Part shown: piece after piece, positions 35,384 to 43,286 of the stretch | Position numbering within the stretch: position 1 is the stretch's first letter | How the letters are laid out: each line of letters begins with the position of its first letter | NCBI GenBank assembly: GCA_017961325.1 | Contig: JAGCXM010000015.1 | Coordinates: 164,412 to 228,411, forward strand | Length of the DNA: 64,000 nucleotides | Direction of reading: 5' to 3' | DNA from: a bacterium | Lineage (GTDB): Bacteria > UBP6 > UBA1177 | Program-made: the position numbers and the translations under genes | The notes under the pieces: model-generated | What the model saw: only the letters and a program-made list of their open reading frames with translations | Told to the model about the DNA's origin: nothing | Databases searched by the model: none

Positions 35384-36392
35384 GGAAACTGTTCCTCAAA
35401 CAATGATAAATATATCTTAAATTGGCTCTTGGAGTCACAAGTATTTTCCATTTTCTGAATGTGGTGACATATAGCTTTAAGGATGTAATTTTTTTTTGCA
35501 GGCTGTGTTCGGCAATATTTTTTATAAAAATTCGGATTTTGTCCTGAAAAAGCTGTTGGTAGCCGTATTTTGTTCCTGCTATTGAAATTTTATCAAGTGT
35601 TTTTATTGCGGAAATTAAATCCTTTTTGTTTTTTTGGGCAACTTTTCCTTGAATGATATCAAGATAAATCTGTACTTCTTTTTCAGACAAGGTTATGCCG
35701 ATATTTTTGAGATTTCTGATTCTTATATAATTTGCACCGTTATCTTGTTCTTTTTTATTTGCGATTCCAGTTTGATTTTCATGAACACGATAGAGCATCA
35801 ATACTTCTGGAATATTAGCAAATTTTAGGTTGTCAATCGCTCTGCACCACAAATCATAGTCTTCTGCGACATTGTTTGTGTATTTCAAATGAAATTTTTC
35901 AAAGGAAGCGAGTTTCATAAAAATTGTTGGTTGGGGTATTGAATCTTCAAAAAACATGGTATCTCTTATTTCATCATGGGATAAAGGATAGGATGTTGTT
36001 TTGCCACAGTCTGCGCCAAATTTTTCCATCCAACTTCCACAAATATCAATTTCAGGATGTTGTTCCATAAAATCAAATTCTTTTTGTAATCTTTCGGGCA
36101 AGGCAATATCGTCAGAATCCATTATTGCCATATATTTGCCTTGTGCTAAATCCCAGCCGAAATTTCTTGCAGCCCAACAACCTTTGATTTCATTGTTTTT
36201 AACAGCCGCAATTCTTGAATCTTTGTCGGCATATTCCTGAATTATTTGCCACGAAGAGTCTGTCGATTGATCATCAACAATAATGAATTCAAAATCGGTA
36301 AATGTCTGATTTAATATGCTTTCTATTGATTCTTTTAAATATTGTTCGCGGTTGTAAACCGGCATTACTACAGAAATTAGAGGCCGAGTCAT
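35376..36392 (-). CDS. Family 2 glycosyltransferase
   Basis: 338 residues. 'ISVVMPVYNREQYLKESI', 'FIIVDDQSTDSSW', 'YMAIMDSDDIALPERL' (DXD, ~92) and 'NVAEDYDLWCRAID' are standard GT2 landmarks. It is a paralogue of the GT2 at 28762-29769 for the catalytic part, but its last ~40 residues ('KITSLKLYVTTFRKWKI', 'TPRANLRYIYHC') are shared with the unrelated GT32 next door. Overlaps the GT32 start by 8 bp and the fucosyltransferase stop by 4 bp, so the three are translationally coupled. Confidence 0.9.
   Translation of the reverse strand: MTRPLISVVMPVYNREQYLKESIESILNQTFTDFEFIIVDDQSTDSSWQIIQEYADKDSRIAAVKNNEIKGCWAARNFGWDLAQGKYMAIMDSDDIALPERLQKEFDFMEQHPEIDICGSWMEKFGADCGKTTSYPLSHDEIRDTMFFEDSIPQPTIFMKLASFEKFHLKYTNNVAEDYDLWCRAIDNLKFANIPEVLMLYRVHENQTGIANKKEQDNGANYIRIRNLKNIGITLSEKEVQIYLDIIQGKVAQKNKKDLISAIKTLDKISIAGTKYGYQQLFQDKIRIFIKNIAEHSLQKKITSLKLYVTTFRKWKILVTPRANLRYIYHCLRNSFHV
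35398..35459. repeat. Duplicated C-terminal coding segment, copy B
   Basis: Codes (minus strand) for the tail of the GT2 protein at 35376-36392. Partner of copy A at 34380-34441, about one kilobase away in direct orientation. Suggests recent duplication or gene conversion of a tail module. Confidence 0.75.
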
Positions 36393-37258
36393 ATTCTAAT
36401 CCAATCTTTAGGAACGATTTTACATTTTTCATTTGCTTCAGTGTTATTGAACCATTGCTTCGGCGCAATAACAATTTTATTGGGATTCTGGCTAAGCCAT
36501 GCTCCCCACCACGAAAAAGAACTGTTTGCTATTATGAAGTGTTTGCACAGGTGCATGAGATTCAGTTCATCAATTTCTGATCTTTGGTTGTTTGAAACAA
36601 GTGTCGAGTCAGACAAAAATCCAAAATTTGCTTTCACAAAATCAGGATCGTCTGTAAAAAGAAAAAATTTAACATCAGGAATTTCGGAAAGAATTTTATT
36701 TACAGCGTCTTTATAATATTTCATGGAGCATGTTCCATGATACTGATTTGTTTTAGGACTGCTAACATAGTCCCCACGGCGGATGTGAACGGCAACACTT
36801 TCGCAGCCACAAATCATGTCTTGTAAATTTATATCTTCTGGACAGGAGAATTTCGGAAAATGGAATTCTTCAACAATAATTTTCCTGATGCCTTCATAAT
36901 ATTCATTGTTCTGCCAGTATCCTTCTAGATAAAAATTGCCGTTTGGTTTTATTTGGTTGAAAGAAAAACATGCTTCGGTTATTTTTTGGCAAACTATTTT
37001 TCCTTTAATTTTTTGCTTTAATATTTTGAACCATGAATGCCGGGGATTTCTAAAAAAAAGTCGTTTCGGGTCAATAAAATGTAGAGAAATATTAAAAGCA
37101 TCCAAACCGAAGACTCTAGGAGTGACATTTTCGAACTTTTGATCGAACCATGATTTATCGAAAGAAGTAGTATCCTTAAATTTTGTTTCCAATGCCTTTC
37201 CAAATGCATACTGAAACATCTGGTTACCTAAGCCGCCCATAAGTTTGACAATGATCAT
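36389..37258 (-). CDS. Alpha-1,2-fucosyltransferase, family 11
   Basis: 289 residues. The GT11 N-terminus 'KLMGGLGNQMFQYAFGKAL' and the donor-binding motif 'VAVHIRRGDYVSS' (~153-165) are diagnostic; 'FFLFTDDPDFV' and 'IIANSSFSWWGAWLS' complete the set. It adds L-fucose from GDP-fucose in alpha-1,2 linkage (some members use galactose). Hence the exported glycan probably contains fucose. No GDP-fucose synthesis genes are in the window. Lies 6 bp downstream of the DUF268 gene. Confidence 0.92.
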   Translation of the reverse strand: MIIVKLMGGLGNQMFQYAFGKALETKFKDTTSFDKSWFDQKFENVTPRVFGLDAFNISLHFIDPKRLFFRNPRHSWFKILKQKIKGKIVCQKITEACFSFNQIKPNGNFYLEGYWQNNEYYEGIRKIIVEEFHFPKFSCPEDINLQDMICGCESVAVHIRRGDYVSSPKTNQYHGTCSMKYYKDAVNKILSEIPDVKFFLFTDDPDFVKANFGFLSDSTLVSNNQRSEIDELNLMHLCKHFIIANSSFSWWGAWLSQNPNKIVIAPKQWFNNTEANEKCKIVPKDWIRI

Positions 37259-37264
37259 AAATTA

Positions 37265-38014
37265 TCAATTCCTTTTGGTGAAATGAAAACATCCGCAGGC
37301 ATACATTTGATTGTTGCAATCATTCTTATGTGCATGTCGAATCATCTTGCTAGATGATTCCGGGATCAAACAGAATTCAAGTAAATCCAAATTGTTAAAC
37401 ATTCCCAAAACCATGTCATATGAATATATTCTGTGAGCGTTAAATTCTATTCTGGGATTCGATGAAATCGGAACAACAAAAAGAAGGTGTCCGTTTAGAG
37501 CCAAAACTCTGGTAAGTTCCTTAACAGCTTTCAAATCTGCATCTAAATCAAAAGGATCCCCGTATCTGCCTAGCCCTATGTGTTCAACTACATGCATGCA
37601 TGATAATGAAACAACGGAATTATCGGCAAAAGGCAATGACAAAAGATCACAATGACCAACTTTCAAATTATCCAATTTTATATCTGGAATGTTGTATTCG
37701 TAATATTCAGTCGGAATGAATGCGGATATATGAGATATGAAATTTATTGTTGACGAAATATCAATATGTTTTTCCGGTTTGATTTCTGCCAACACTCTGC
37801 TGGCCCAGGCAGGATGATAGAAATAATGTCTATCAATGCGAGGAGCCATATATTTTTCGTTTAATATTGGGTATAAACCAACAGTTTGAAACCTTGTGTT
37901 GTGTGTGCGGACAAACTTTAACTGCTTGCGGTAAAGCATTCGAGAACTTATTTTATCGAATGTCCCTTTGATGAAAGTTTTTATTTTGATTATTTTCCTT
38001 TTGATTCCGAACAT
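37265..38014 (-). CDS. DUF268 methyltransferase-like protein
   Basis: 249 residues. It resembles the DUF268 family, SAM-methyltransferase-like proteins of polysaccharide loci: 'YFYHPAWASRVLAEIKPE', 'HIDISSTINFISHISAF', 'VGHCDLLSLPFADNSV' and 'CMHVVEHIGLGRYGDPFD'. A glycine-rich SAM loop of the classical kind is not obvious. Possible role: methylating a sugar, perhaps as a chain terminator, since it lies directly next to wzt, where such caps are recognised. Starts 1 base after the wzt stop. Role is inference. Confidence 0.7.
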   Translation of the reverse strand: MFGIKRKIIKIKTFIKGTFDKISSRMLYRKQLKFVRTHNTRFQTVGLYPILNEKYMAPRIDRHYFYHPAWASRVLAEIKPEKHIDISSTINFISHISAFIPTEYYEYNIPDIKLDNLKVGHCDLLSLPFADNSVVSLSCMHVVEHIGLGRYGDPFDLDADLKAVKELTRVLALNGHLLFVVPISSNPRIEFNAHRIYSYDMVLGMFNNLDLLEFCLIPESSSKMIRHAHKNDCNNQMYACGCFHFTKRN

Positions 38015-39289
38015 TTAGCTCCATTGTACAGGTATCAAAACCCATGGGTTCCAATGAGTTCCGTAGTTATATCCCACCGAATTTACATCACTTTTTTCAA
38101 CCGCAAAACAAAAGGCGTTTTTAAATTCATCAAACACCTCTTTTTTAAAATGATTGTGGGTTGCTATTTCCACATAGTATTTGCCAGGAACCAAAGTGTA
38201 GGTATCTAACACAAAAGAAACTTCGGGTTCAGTTTTATATGTTTTGCCATACATTAGCATGGATGAAGATGTGGCAATGCGGGTTCCGTCGTTTTTGAAA
38301 ATATGGATTAAAACCCCATAATCGAAATCATTGGGTTTCCGTTGATATTTCATCTTGATTTTGACAGTTAATTTGTCTCCAGCACTGTAACTACCGTCGG
38401 ACAAGACATCATTTTTATATATAAAAAGCTCTTTTATCGATATTTTGGAATCAATGTTTTCCTCTCTGACAATGTGATTGCAGAAGTTAGGATTTCTAGT
38501 GAACGACAAATATTTATCTATTGTTTTTTCCGTCCCCCCATCAAACACCAACTCTCCGTTTCTCAGCAATATCCCCCTCGTGCACAGCTGTCTCACAGCC
38601 GCCATGTTGTGGCTGACAAAAAGGACAGTCCTTCCTTCCTTTTTGCTGACATCATCCATTTTTCCGAGGCATTTTTTCTGGAAATCGGCGTCTCCGACTG
38701 CCAGGACTTCGTCAACGACAAGAATTTCCGGGTCGAGGTGAGCCGCGACTGCGAAGGCGAGGCGGACATACATTCCGCTGGAATATCTTTTCACCGGGGT
38801 GTCGATGAACTTTTCGACTCCGGAAAAGTCAATGATCTCATCCAGTTTTCTGTCTATCTCGTGTTTTCTCATGCCGAGGATCGCGCCGTTGAGATAGATA
38901 TTCTCTTTGCCGGTGAGTTCGGGATGGAAGCCTGTTCCGACTTCAAGGAGGGATCCGATGCGCCCTTTGATCTTGATGCAGCCGCTGGTGGGGGATGTGA
39001 CACGCGACAAGATTTTGAGAAGCGTCGATTTGCCGGCTCCGTTGGCACCGATGATCCCTAAAACCTCTCCTTGCTGAACATCGAAAGAAACATCTTTCAG
39101 TGCATAGATGAAATCGGTGTTTTTATCGCTATTTTGCGGATTGACTAATGAGATTCGTGAGTTGGGATCGTCCTTCCCGCGTATCTTCGCCCACCACGCT
39201 TGCAGATCTTTGGCGAGAGTGCCGTGGTTGATAAGACCCAGCTGATAAAACTTCGAGATATTTTCAACTTTGATGACGGTTTCGCTCAT
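38015..39289 (-). CDS. wzt: Polysaccharide ABC transporter ATPase, Wzt-type with C-terminal glycan-binding domain
   Basis: 424 residues. The nucleotide-binding domain has Walker A 'IIGANGAGKSTLLKIL' (~83-98), the signature 'YSSGMYVRLAFAVAAHLD' and Walker B 'ILVVDEVLAVGDADF' (~200), the typical form of O-antigen/teichoic exporters. Residues ~265-424 form a beta-rich C-terminal domain like that of E. coli O9a Wzt, which recognises the modified non-reducing end of the finished chain. Thus export here likely depends on a terminal cap. Lies 14 bp after wzm. Confidence 0.92.
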   Translation of the reverse strand: MSETVIKVENISKFYQLGLINHGTLAKDLQAWWAKIRGKDDPNSRISLVNPQNSDKNTDFIYALKDVSFDVQQGEVLGIIGANGAGKSTLLKILSRVTSPTSGCIKIKGRIGSLLEVGTGFHPELTGKENIYLNGAILGMRKHEIDRKLDEIIDFSGVEKFIDTPVKRYSSGMYVRLAFAVAAHLDPEILVVDEVLAVGDADFQKKCLGKMDDVSKKEGRTVLFVSHNMAAVRQLCTRGILLRNGELVFDGGTEKTIDKYLSFTRNPNFCNHIVREENIDSKISIKELFIYKNDVLSDGSYSAGDKLTVKIKMKYQRKPNDFDYGVLIHIFKNDGTRIATSSSMLMYGKTYKTEPEVSFVLDTYTLVPGKYYVEIATHNHFKKEVFDEFKNAFCFAVEKSDVNSVGYNYGTHWNPWVLIPVQWS

Positions 39290-39303
39290 TTATCCACCAA
39301 TTT

Positions 39304-40155
39304 TCACACCGTATCCACGAAATTTTTTTCAACCATATTGAAGATAAAAATTCCTATAACAAGGAAGAAAACTGTCATCGCGACACTAATTCCGTATTCG
39401 GTGATTGACGGCATTCCCGTTGAAAAAAAGGCGTGCTTGAAGCCTTCGAGAATAGGAACGACGGGATTCAGCACATAAAGATTCCTCCATTTTTCAGGAA
39501 CCATCGAAAGCGGATAAACAATCGGGGTCGCATACATCCAAAGCTGGACTGCGAATCCGACAAGATGTGTAAGATCGCGGTATTTTGTAGTTAAAGAGGT
39601 TATGATCAGTCCGAGTCCGAGCCCGAGAACTGCCATCTGCAATACGAAAAGCGGAACTGCAAAAACAGCGGCACTCAATTTGAAATTCGCACCATTAAAT
39701 TTATAACCAATTAAAATTACTATAAAAAGGCCAAATTGAATAAGGAACTGAACCAGTGCTGAAATTACATTCGAAACCGGCATGGTGAGTCTTGAAAAAT
39801 AGACTTTTTTAAAAATGGCGGAATTTGTAACAAAAGTATTTGATGTCGAAACCAGGCACTTTGAAAAATAATTCCATAGAATGATGCCGTTCATATAAAA
39901 AAGAACCTGTGGTATGCCGTCGGTAGGAATCTTCGCAATGTTTCCGAAAACAATGAGAAACATTATTGTCGTGAAAATCGGCTGGATGAAAAACCACAAC
40001 GGACCCAAAATCGTTTGTTTATAAGTTGCGGTTATATCCCTTTTCACAAAGGAAAAAATCAAATCCCGATATTGCCAGAGTTCTTTCAAGTTCAGCCGAA
40101 AAAAACTGTTTTTCGGCGTGATTACCGTTGTCCAATTTTCTTTTTCTGTACTCAA
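39304..40155 (-). CDS. wzm: Polysaccharide ABC transporter permease, Wzm-type
   Basis: 283 residues with six hydrophobic spans and family motifs 'YRDLIFSFVKRDITATYKQT', 'ILGPLWFFIQPIF' and 'YRDLTHLVGFAVQLWMYATP'. Partner of Wzt; carries the undecaprenyl-linked glycan across the inner membrane. The start is set as TTG at 40155: GGAG stands 7 bases upstream and a TATAAT promoter (40184-40189) would start RNA near 40177. Any longer start, such as the ATG at 40224, lies upstream of that promoter and is rejected. First gene of the 16.6-kb polysaccharide operon. Confidence 0.9.
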   Translation of the reverse strand: MSTEKENWTTVITPKNSFFRLNLKELWQYRDLIFSFVKRDITATYKQTILGPLWFFIQPIFTTIMFLIVFGNIAKIPTDGIPQVLFYMNGIILWNYFSKCLVSTSNTFVTNSAIFKKVYFSRLTMPVSNVISALVQFLIQFGLFIVILIGYKFNGANFKLSAAVFAVPLFVLQMAVLGLGLGLIITSLTTKYRDLTHLVGFAVQLWMYATPIVYPLSMVPEKWRNLYVLNPVVPILEGFKHAFFSTGMPSITEYGISVAMTVFFLVIGIFIFNMVEKNFVDTV

Positions 40156-40183
40156 TAGACTTCTCCGAGTCAAAAAGCCGGAA

Positions 40184-40211
40184 ATTATACCAAATTGCGT
40201 GCAATCAGCAA
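40184..40211 (-). promoter_or_regulatory. Sigma-70-like promoter of the polysaccharide operon
   Basis: On the minus strand TTGCTG (-35, 40206-40211), a 16-base spacer and a perfect TATAAT (-10, 40184-40189), ~29 bp before the wzm TTG start. No other good promoter is seen in the operon, whose genes mostly overlap or lie within 30 bp. Confidence 0.6.
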
Positions 40212-40240
40212 ATTTTCTCGACAAATAAAAACGGTTTTCC

Positions 40241-40268
40241 TTGCATTGGATATTTTTTTTATTATAAG
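40241..40268 (+). promoter_or_regulatory. Candidate promoter of the gcv operon
   Basis: TTGCAT (40241-40246), 16 bases, TATAAG (40263-40268). It is divergent from the wzm promoter with ~30 bp between the -35 boxes. About 40 bases of leader follow before gcvT, too short for a glycine riboswitch, and no riboswitch-like sequence is seen. Confidence 0.4.
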
Positions 40269-40310
40269 TAAGCGGTTTAGTTGTTTTCTTAACTTATAAA
40301 AGAGGGTGTT

Positions 40311-41420
40311 ATGAACAAGACTCCGTTATTTGAAAGGCATGTAGCGATGGGCGCTACAATGGCTGAATTCGGCGGCTGGGACATGCCGCTGTGGTATAAA
40401 ACCGGTCAGACTGCGGAACACAAGGCGACTCGTGAAAACTGCGGCCTTTTCGACATCTGTCACATGGGCGAATACATCATCACGGGAAAGGATTCCTTCG
40501 CTTTCTGGCAGAAGATGCTCACGAACGACGTCAGAGCGATCGAAGACGGTCAGGCCCAGTACAATTTCATGCTCAATGAGAAGGGATGCGTAATTGACGA
40601 CTGTATCGTTTACCGCTTCAACGAAGAGAAATGGATGCTCGTTGTCAACGCCGGAACGCAGGACAGCGACTTCGAATGGCTGAAAAAGAACGCGCTTCCC
40701 GATATGCAACTTGAAAACATCAGCGCAACGACCTGCAAGCTCGACCTTCAGGGCCCGAACGCTCCGAAACTTATCGCCGATATCGCAGGAAGAGAGGCTA
40801 TAGAAGGTCTTAAATTCTTCCGCTTCGCTGACAATGTTGACCTTGACGGAATCAAAGTCCTCCTCAGCAGAACGGGTTACACGGGCGAAATCGGTTTCGA
40901 GATCTACTGCGACATCAAAGAGACCGTAAAACTTTGGGATCTCCTTCTTACGAGAGGTGAAAAATACGGAATCATGCCGGCAGGACTCGGCGCAAGAGAC
41001 ACTCTGAGACTTGAAGCAGGTCTTCCGCTTTCGGGTCACGAAGTACGTCCGGACGTAGTTGCAGCGGGAACTCCGTGGGAATTCGCAATCAGCTACGAGC
41101 ACGATTTCATCGGCAAAGAGCCGCTTATGGCTGCAAAAGGAACGGTCTTCGCTTATGCGATCACGGTCGAAGGCAAAAGAAAACCCGGCGACCACTCGAA
41201 AGTTCTCTACAAAGGCGAGGAGATCGGCATTCTCACTTCCGAGATCATGGCAGTTTCGCTCGGAATGGTTCCTGCAGGATTCATCAGAGTCAACAGGGAA
41301 CTTGCTCTTGACGAAGAGATTGAGCTTTTGAACGAAAAAGGCAAGACTTTCAAGGCTTTCGTCAAGGCAAATCCGCTTGTAAAGGGTACTTCAAGAAAGA
41401 AAATGGCTTCAATGTTATAA
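40311..41420 (+). CDS. gcvT: Glycine cleavage system T protein (aminomethyltransferase)
   Basis: Transfers the methylene unit from lipoyl-bound aminomethyl on GcvH to THF, releasing ammonia. 369 residues, usual length. 'TPLFERHVAMGATMAEFGGW' opens the protein, followed by 'NCGLFDICHMGEYIITG', 'QAQYNFMLNEKGCVIDD', 'LDLQGPNAPKLI', 'ARDTLRLEAGLPLSGHE' and the C-terminal barrel with 'TSEIMAVSLGMVPAGFI'. The folate-binding Asp is in 'VIDDCIVYR'. First of four gcv genes; lpd is not nearby. Preceded by GAGGG at the ATG. Confidence 0.96.
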   Translation: MNKTPLFERHVAMGATMAEFGGWDMPLWYKTGQTAEHKATRENCGLFDICHMGEYIITGKDSFAFWQKMLTNDVRAIEDGQAQYNFMLNEKGCVIDDCIVYRFNEEKWMLVVNAGTQDSDFEWLKKNALPDMQLENISATTCKLDLQGPNAPKLIADIAGREAIEGLKFFRFADNVDLDGIKVLLSRTGYTGEIGFEIYCDIKETVKLWDLLLTRGEKYGIMPAGLGARDTLRLEAGLPLSGHEVRPDVVAAGTPWEFAISYEHDFIGKEPLMAAKGTVFAYAITVEGKRKPGDHSKVLYKGEEIGILTSEIMAVSLGMVPAGFIRVNRELALDEEIELLNEKGKTFKAFVKANPLVKGTSRKKMASML

Positions 41421-41450
41421 CTTTTTAATAACTTTTTTCAGGAGAAAATC

Positions 41451-41852
41451 ATGGCTAATTACAATGTTCCTTCCGAACTCAGGTTCTCGGAAACCCATGA
41501 ATGGGTAAAAGACCTCGGCAACAAAAGATACCGCATCGGTATTTCAGACTTTGCGGCTCAGCATGCCGGCGACATCACCTACGTTGAACTTCCCGAAACA
41601 GACATCGTTATCGAAAAAGACGATGTTGACTGCACTATCGAGACGGTAAAAAGCTCCGAAGATATCTGCAACCAGATTTCCGGAACAGTCGTAGCAGTAA
41701 ACGACATGCTTGAAGACAGCCCCGAAACGGTCAGCAGCGACTGCTACGGCGACGGCTGGCTTTACGAAGTCGAAGCGGAAAGCGACGAGGATTTCAACTC
41801 GCTTATGACAGCCGAAGAATACGAAGAATTCCTTGCAACTCAGGAAGACTAA
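41451..41852 (+). CDS. gcvH: Glycine cleavage system H protein
   Basis: Lipoyl carrier shuttling the aminomethyl group between P, T and L proteins. 133 residues. 'LRFSETHEWVKDLG' at the N-terminus; lipoylated lysine K67 in 'IETVKSSEDI'; 'NDMLEDSPETVSSDCYGDG' and 'WLYEV' follow as in all GcvH. SD is AGGAG. A strong terminator follows directly, so gcvT-gcvH may be partly uncoupled from gcvPA-gcvPB. Confidence 0.97.
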   Translation: MANYNVPSELRFSETHEWVKDLGNKRYRIGISDFAAQHAGDITYVELPETDIVIEKDDVDCTIETVKSSEDICNQISGTVVAVNDMLEDSPETVSSDCYGDGWLYEVEAESDEDFNSLMTAEEYEEFLATQED

Positions 41853-41876
41853 GTGTTTCAGAGGATTTTTGATTCA

Positions 41877-41904
41877 GGGGAGCGTTTTTCGTTCCCCTTT
41901 TTTT
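41877..41904 (+). terminator. Rho-independent terminator after gcvH
   Basis: GGGGAGCG - TTTTT - CGTTCCCC (8-bp stem, one G.T pair) followed by seven T (41898-41904). It lies between gcvH and gcvPA, which read in the same direction only 75 bp apart, so it probably acts as an intra-operon attenuator. Confidence 0.85.
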
Positions 41905-41927
41905 ATTAAAAACTTGAGAGGTAAAAA

Positions 41928-43286
41928 ATGAGATACCTTCCGATAACGGATAAAGAGAGAAAAGAGATGCTCGACAAGATCGGCGTAAAGTCGGTCGATG
42001 ATCTCTTTTCACCGCTTCCGCAGAACGTTCTCCTCAAAAAAGAGCTGAACATCCCCTCTGCAAAAAGCGAGCCCGAACTTGAAAAGATGATGGACGAGCT
42101 CGGAAAAGAAAACTGCGGCGCAAACATGCTTTCATTCCTCGGCGGCGGCTGCTACAAACACCACTGCCCCGCTCTCGTCGACCAGATGATCTCGAGAAGC
42201 GAATTCTACACATCCTACACTCCCTATCAGCCCGAAGTAAGCCAGGGAACGCTTCAGGCTATATTCGAGTTCCAGACGATGATCGCGAACCTTTTCAAAA
42301 TGGACGTCGCGAACGCTTCAATGTATGACGGCGCTACCGCTTCGGCAGAAGCAGTCCTCATGTCGCACAAGATCCAGACGAAGAGACACAAAGTCCTCAT
42401 AGCTTCAACGGTAAATCCGCAGTACATCCAGACGATCAGGACCTACACAGGCTTTGTCGTAGATTCGATCGGACTTCTTGAAATGGACGGTGCTACGGGC
42501 TGCGTTGCAGAAAAGGAACTTGCAAAGATCGACGAAGACACGATCTGCGTAGTCTTCCAGTATCCGAACTACTTCGGAATGATCGAAAACATCCGCAAGA
42601 TCTCCGAAGTCACCCACGAAAGGGGCGCATTGCTCATTCCGGTGATCACCGAAACGACTGCTCTCGGAATACTTGCGGCACCCGGCGACATCGACGCCGA
42701 TATCGCTGTCGGCGACGGTCAGGCTCTCGGAATTCCAGTAAACTTCGGCGGCCCCGGCGTAGGTCTTTTCACCTGCAAGGAAAAATATATGAGAAAGATG
42801 CCCGGCAGACTTATCGGCCAGACAGTCGACAAGAACGGCAACCGCTGCTTCGTTCTCACCCTCTCGGCACGTGAACAGCACATCAAACGCGAAAAGGCAA
42901 CATCGAACATCTGCTCCAATCAGGGACTTATGGCGACGGCGGCTTCTATTTACCTCGCTACGATGGGCAAACAGGGCATGAAGGAAGTCGCACTCATGAA
43001 CCTCAAGCGTGCTGACTACCTCAAGAACAAGATCGAGAAGGAGACTCCGTGCAAAGTCGCTTTCAAAGGAAGCAACTACAACGAATTCACGATCCTCACT
43101 CCGGGATGTGCATGCTGCGTACTCAAAGCGCTTGCGGAGAAAGGGATCCTCGGCGGAATCCACGCGAAAAAATACTACCCCGAACTTGAGAACGCGGTCA
43201 TCGTAAACACGACGGAGATCCACAGCTATGAAGAGCTCGACAAGTTCGTTGCGGCACTCAAGGAAGTTACAGGAGGTGCAAAATGA
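41928..43286 (+). CDS. gcvPA: Glycine dehydrogenase (decarboxylating) subunit 1
   Basis: One half of the split P protein, which decarboxylates glycine with PLP and loads the remaining aminomethyl onto GcvH. 452 residues. Landmarks: 'MRYLPITDKERKEML' at the start, 'FLGGGCYKHHCPALVD', 'SRSEFYTSYTPYQPEVSQG' type motif at ~85-105, 'MDVANASMYDGATASAEA' and 'GDGQALGIPVNFGGPGVGLF'. This subunit lacks the PLP lysine, found in the next gene. Overlaps gcvPB by 4 bp, giving 1:1 coupling. SD GAGAGG. Confidence 0.96.
   Translation: MRYLPITDKERKEMLDKIGVKSVDDLFSPLPQNVLLKKELNIPSAKSEPELEKMMDELGKENCGANMLSFLGGGCYKHHCPALVDQMISRSEFYTSYTPYQPEVSQGTLQAIFEFQTMIANLFKMDVANASMYDGATASAEAVLMSHKIQTKRHKVLIASTVNPQYIQTIRTYTGFVVDSIGLLEMDGATGCVAEKELAKIDEDTICVVFQYPNYFGMIENIRKISEVTHERGALLIPVITETTALGILAAPGDIDADIAVGDGQALGIPVNFGGPGVGLFTCKEKYMRKMPGRLIGQTVDKNGNRCFVLTLSAREQHIKREKATSNICSNQGLMATAASIYLATMGKQGMKEVALMNLKRADYLKNKIEKETPCKVAFKGSNYNEFTILTPGCACCVLKALAEKGILGGIHAKKYYPELENAVIVNTTEIHSYEELDKFVAALKEVTGGAK

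Noticed and set aside
40155..40224. ATG at 40224 as the wzm start
   Set aside because: It lies upstream of a perfect TATAAT that drives the gene, and only the TTG at 40155 has a well-placed SD.
40156..40310. Possible glycine riboswitch before gcvT
   Set aside because: The leader after the likely start site is only about 40 bases and shows none of the conserved glycine-aptamer motifs.
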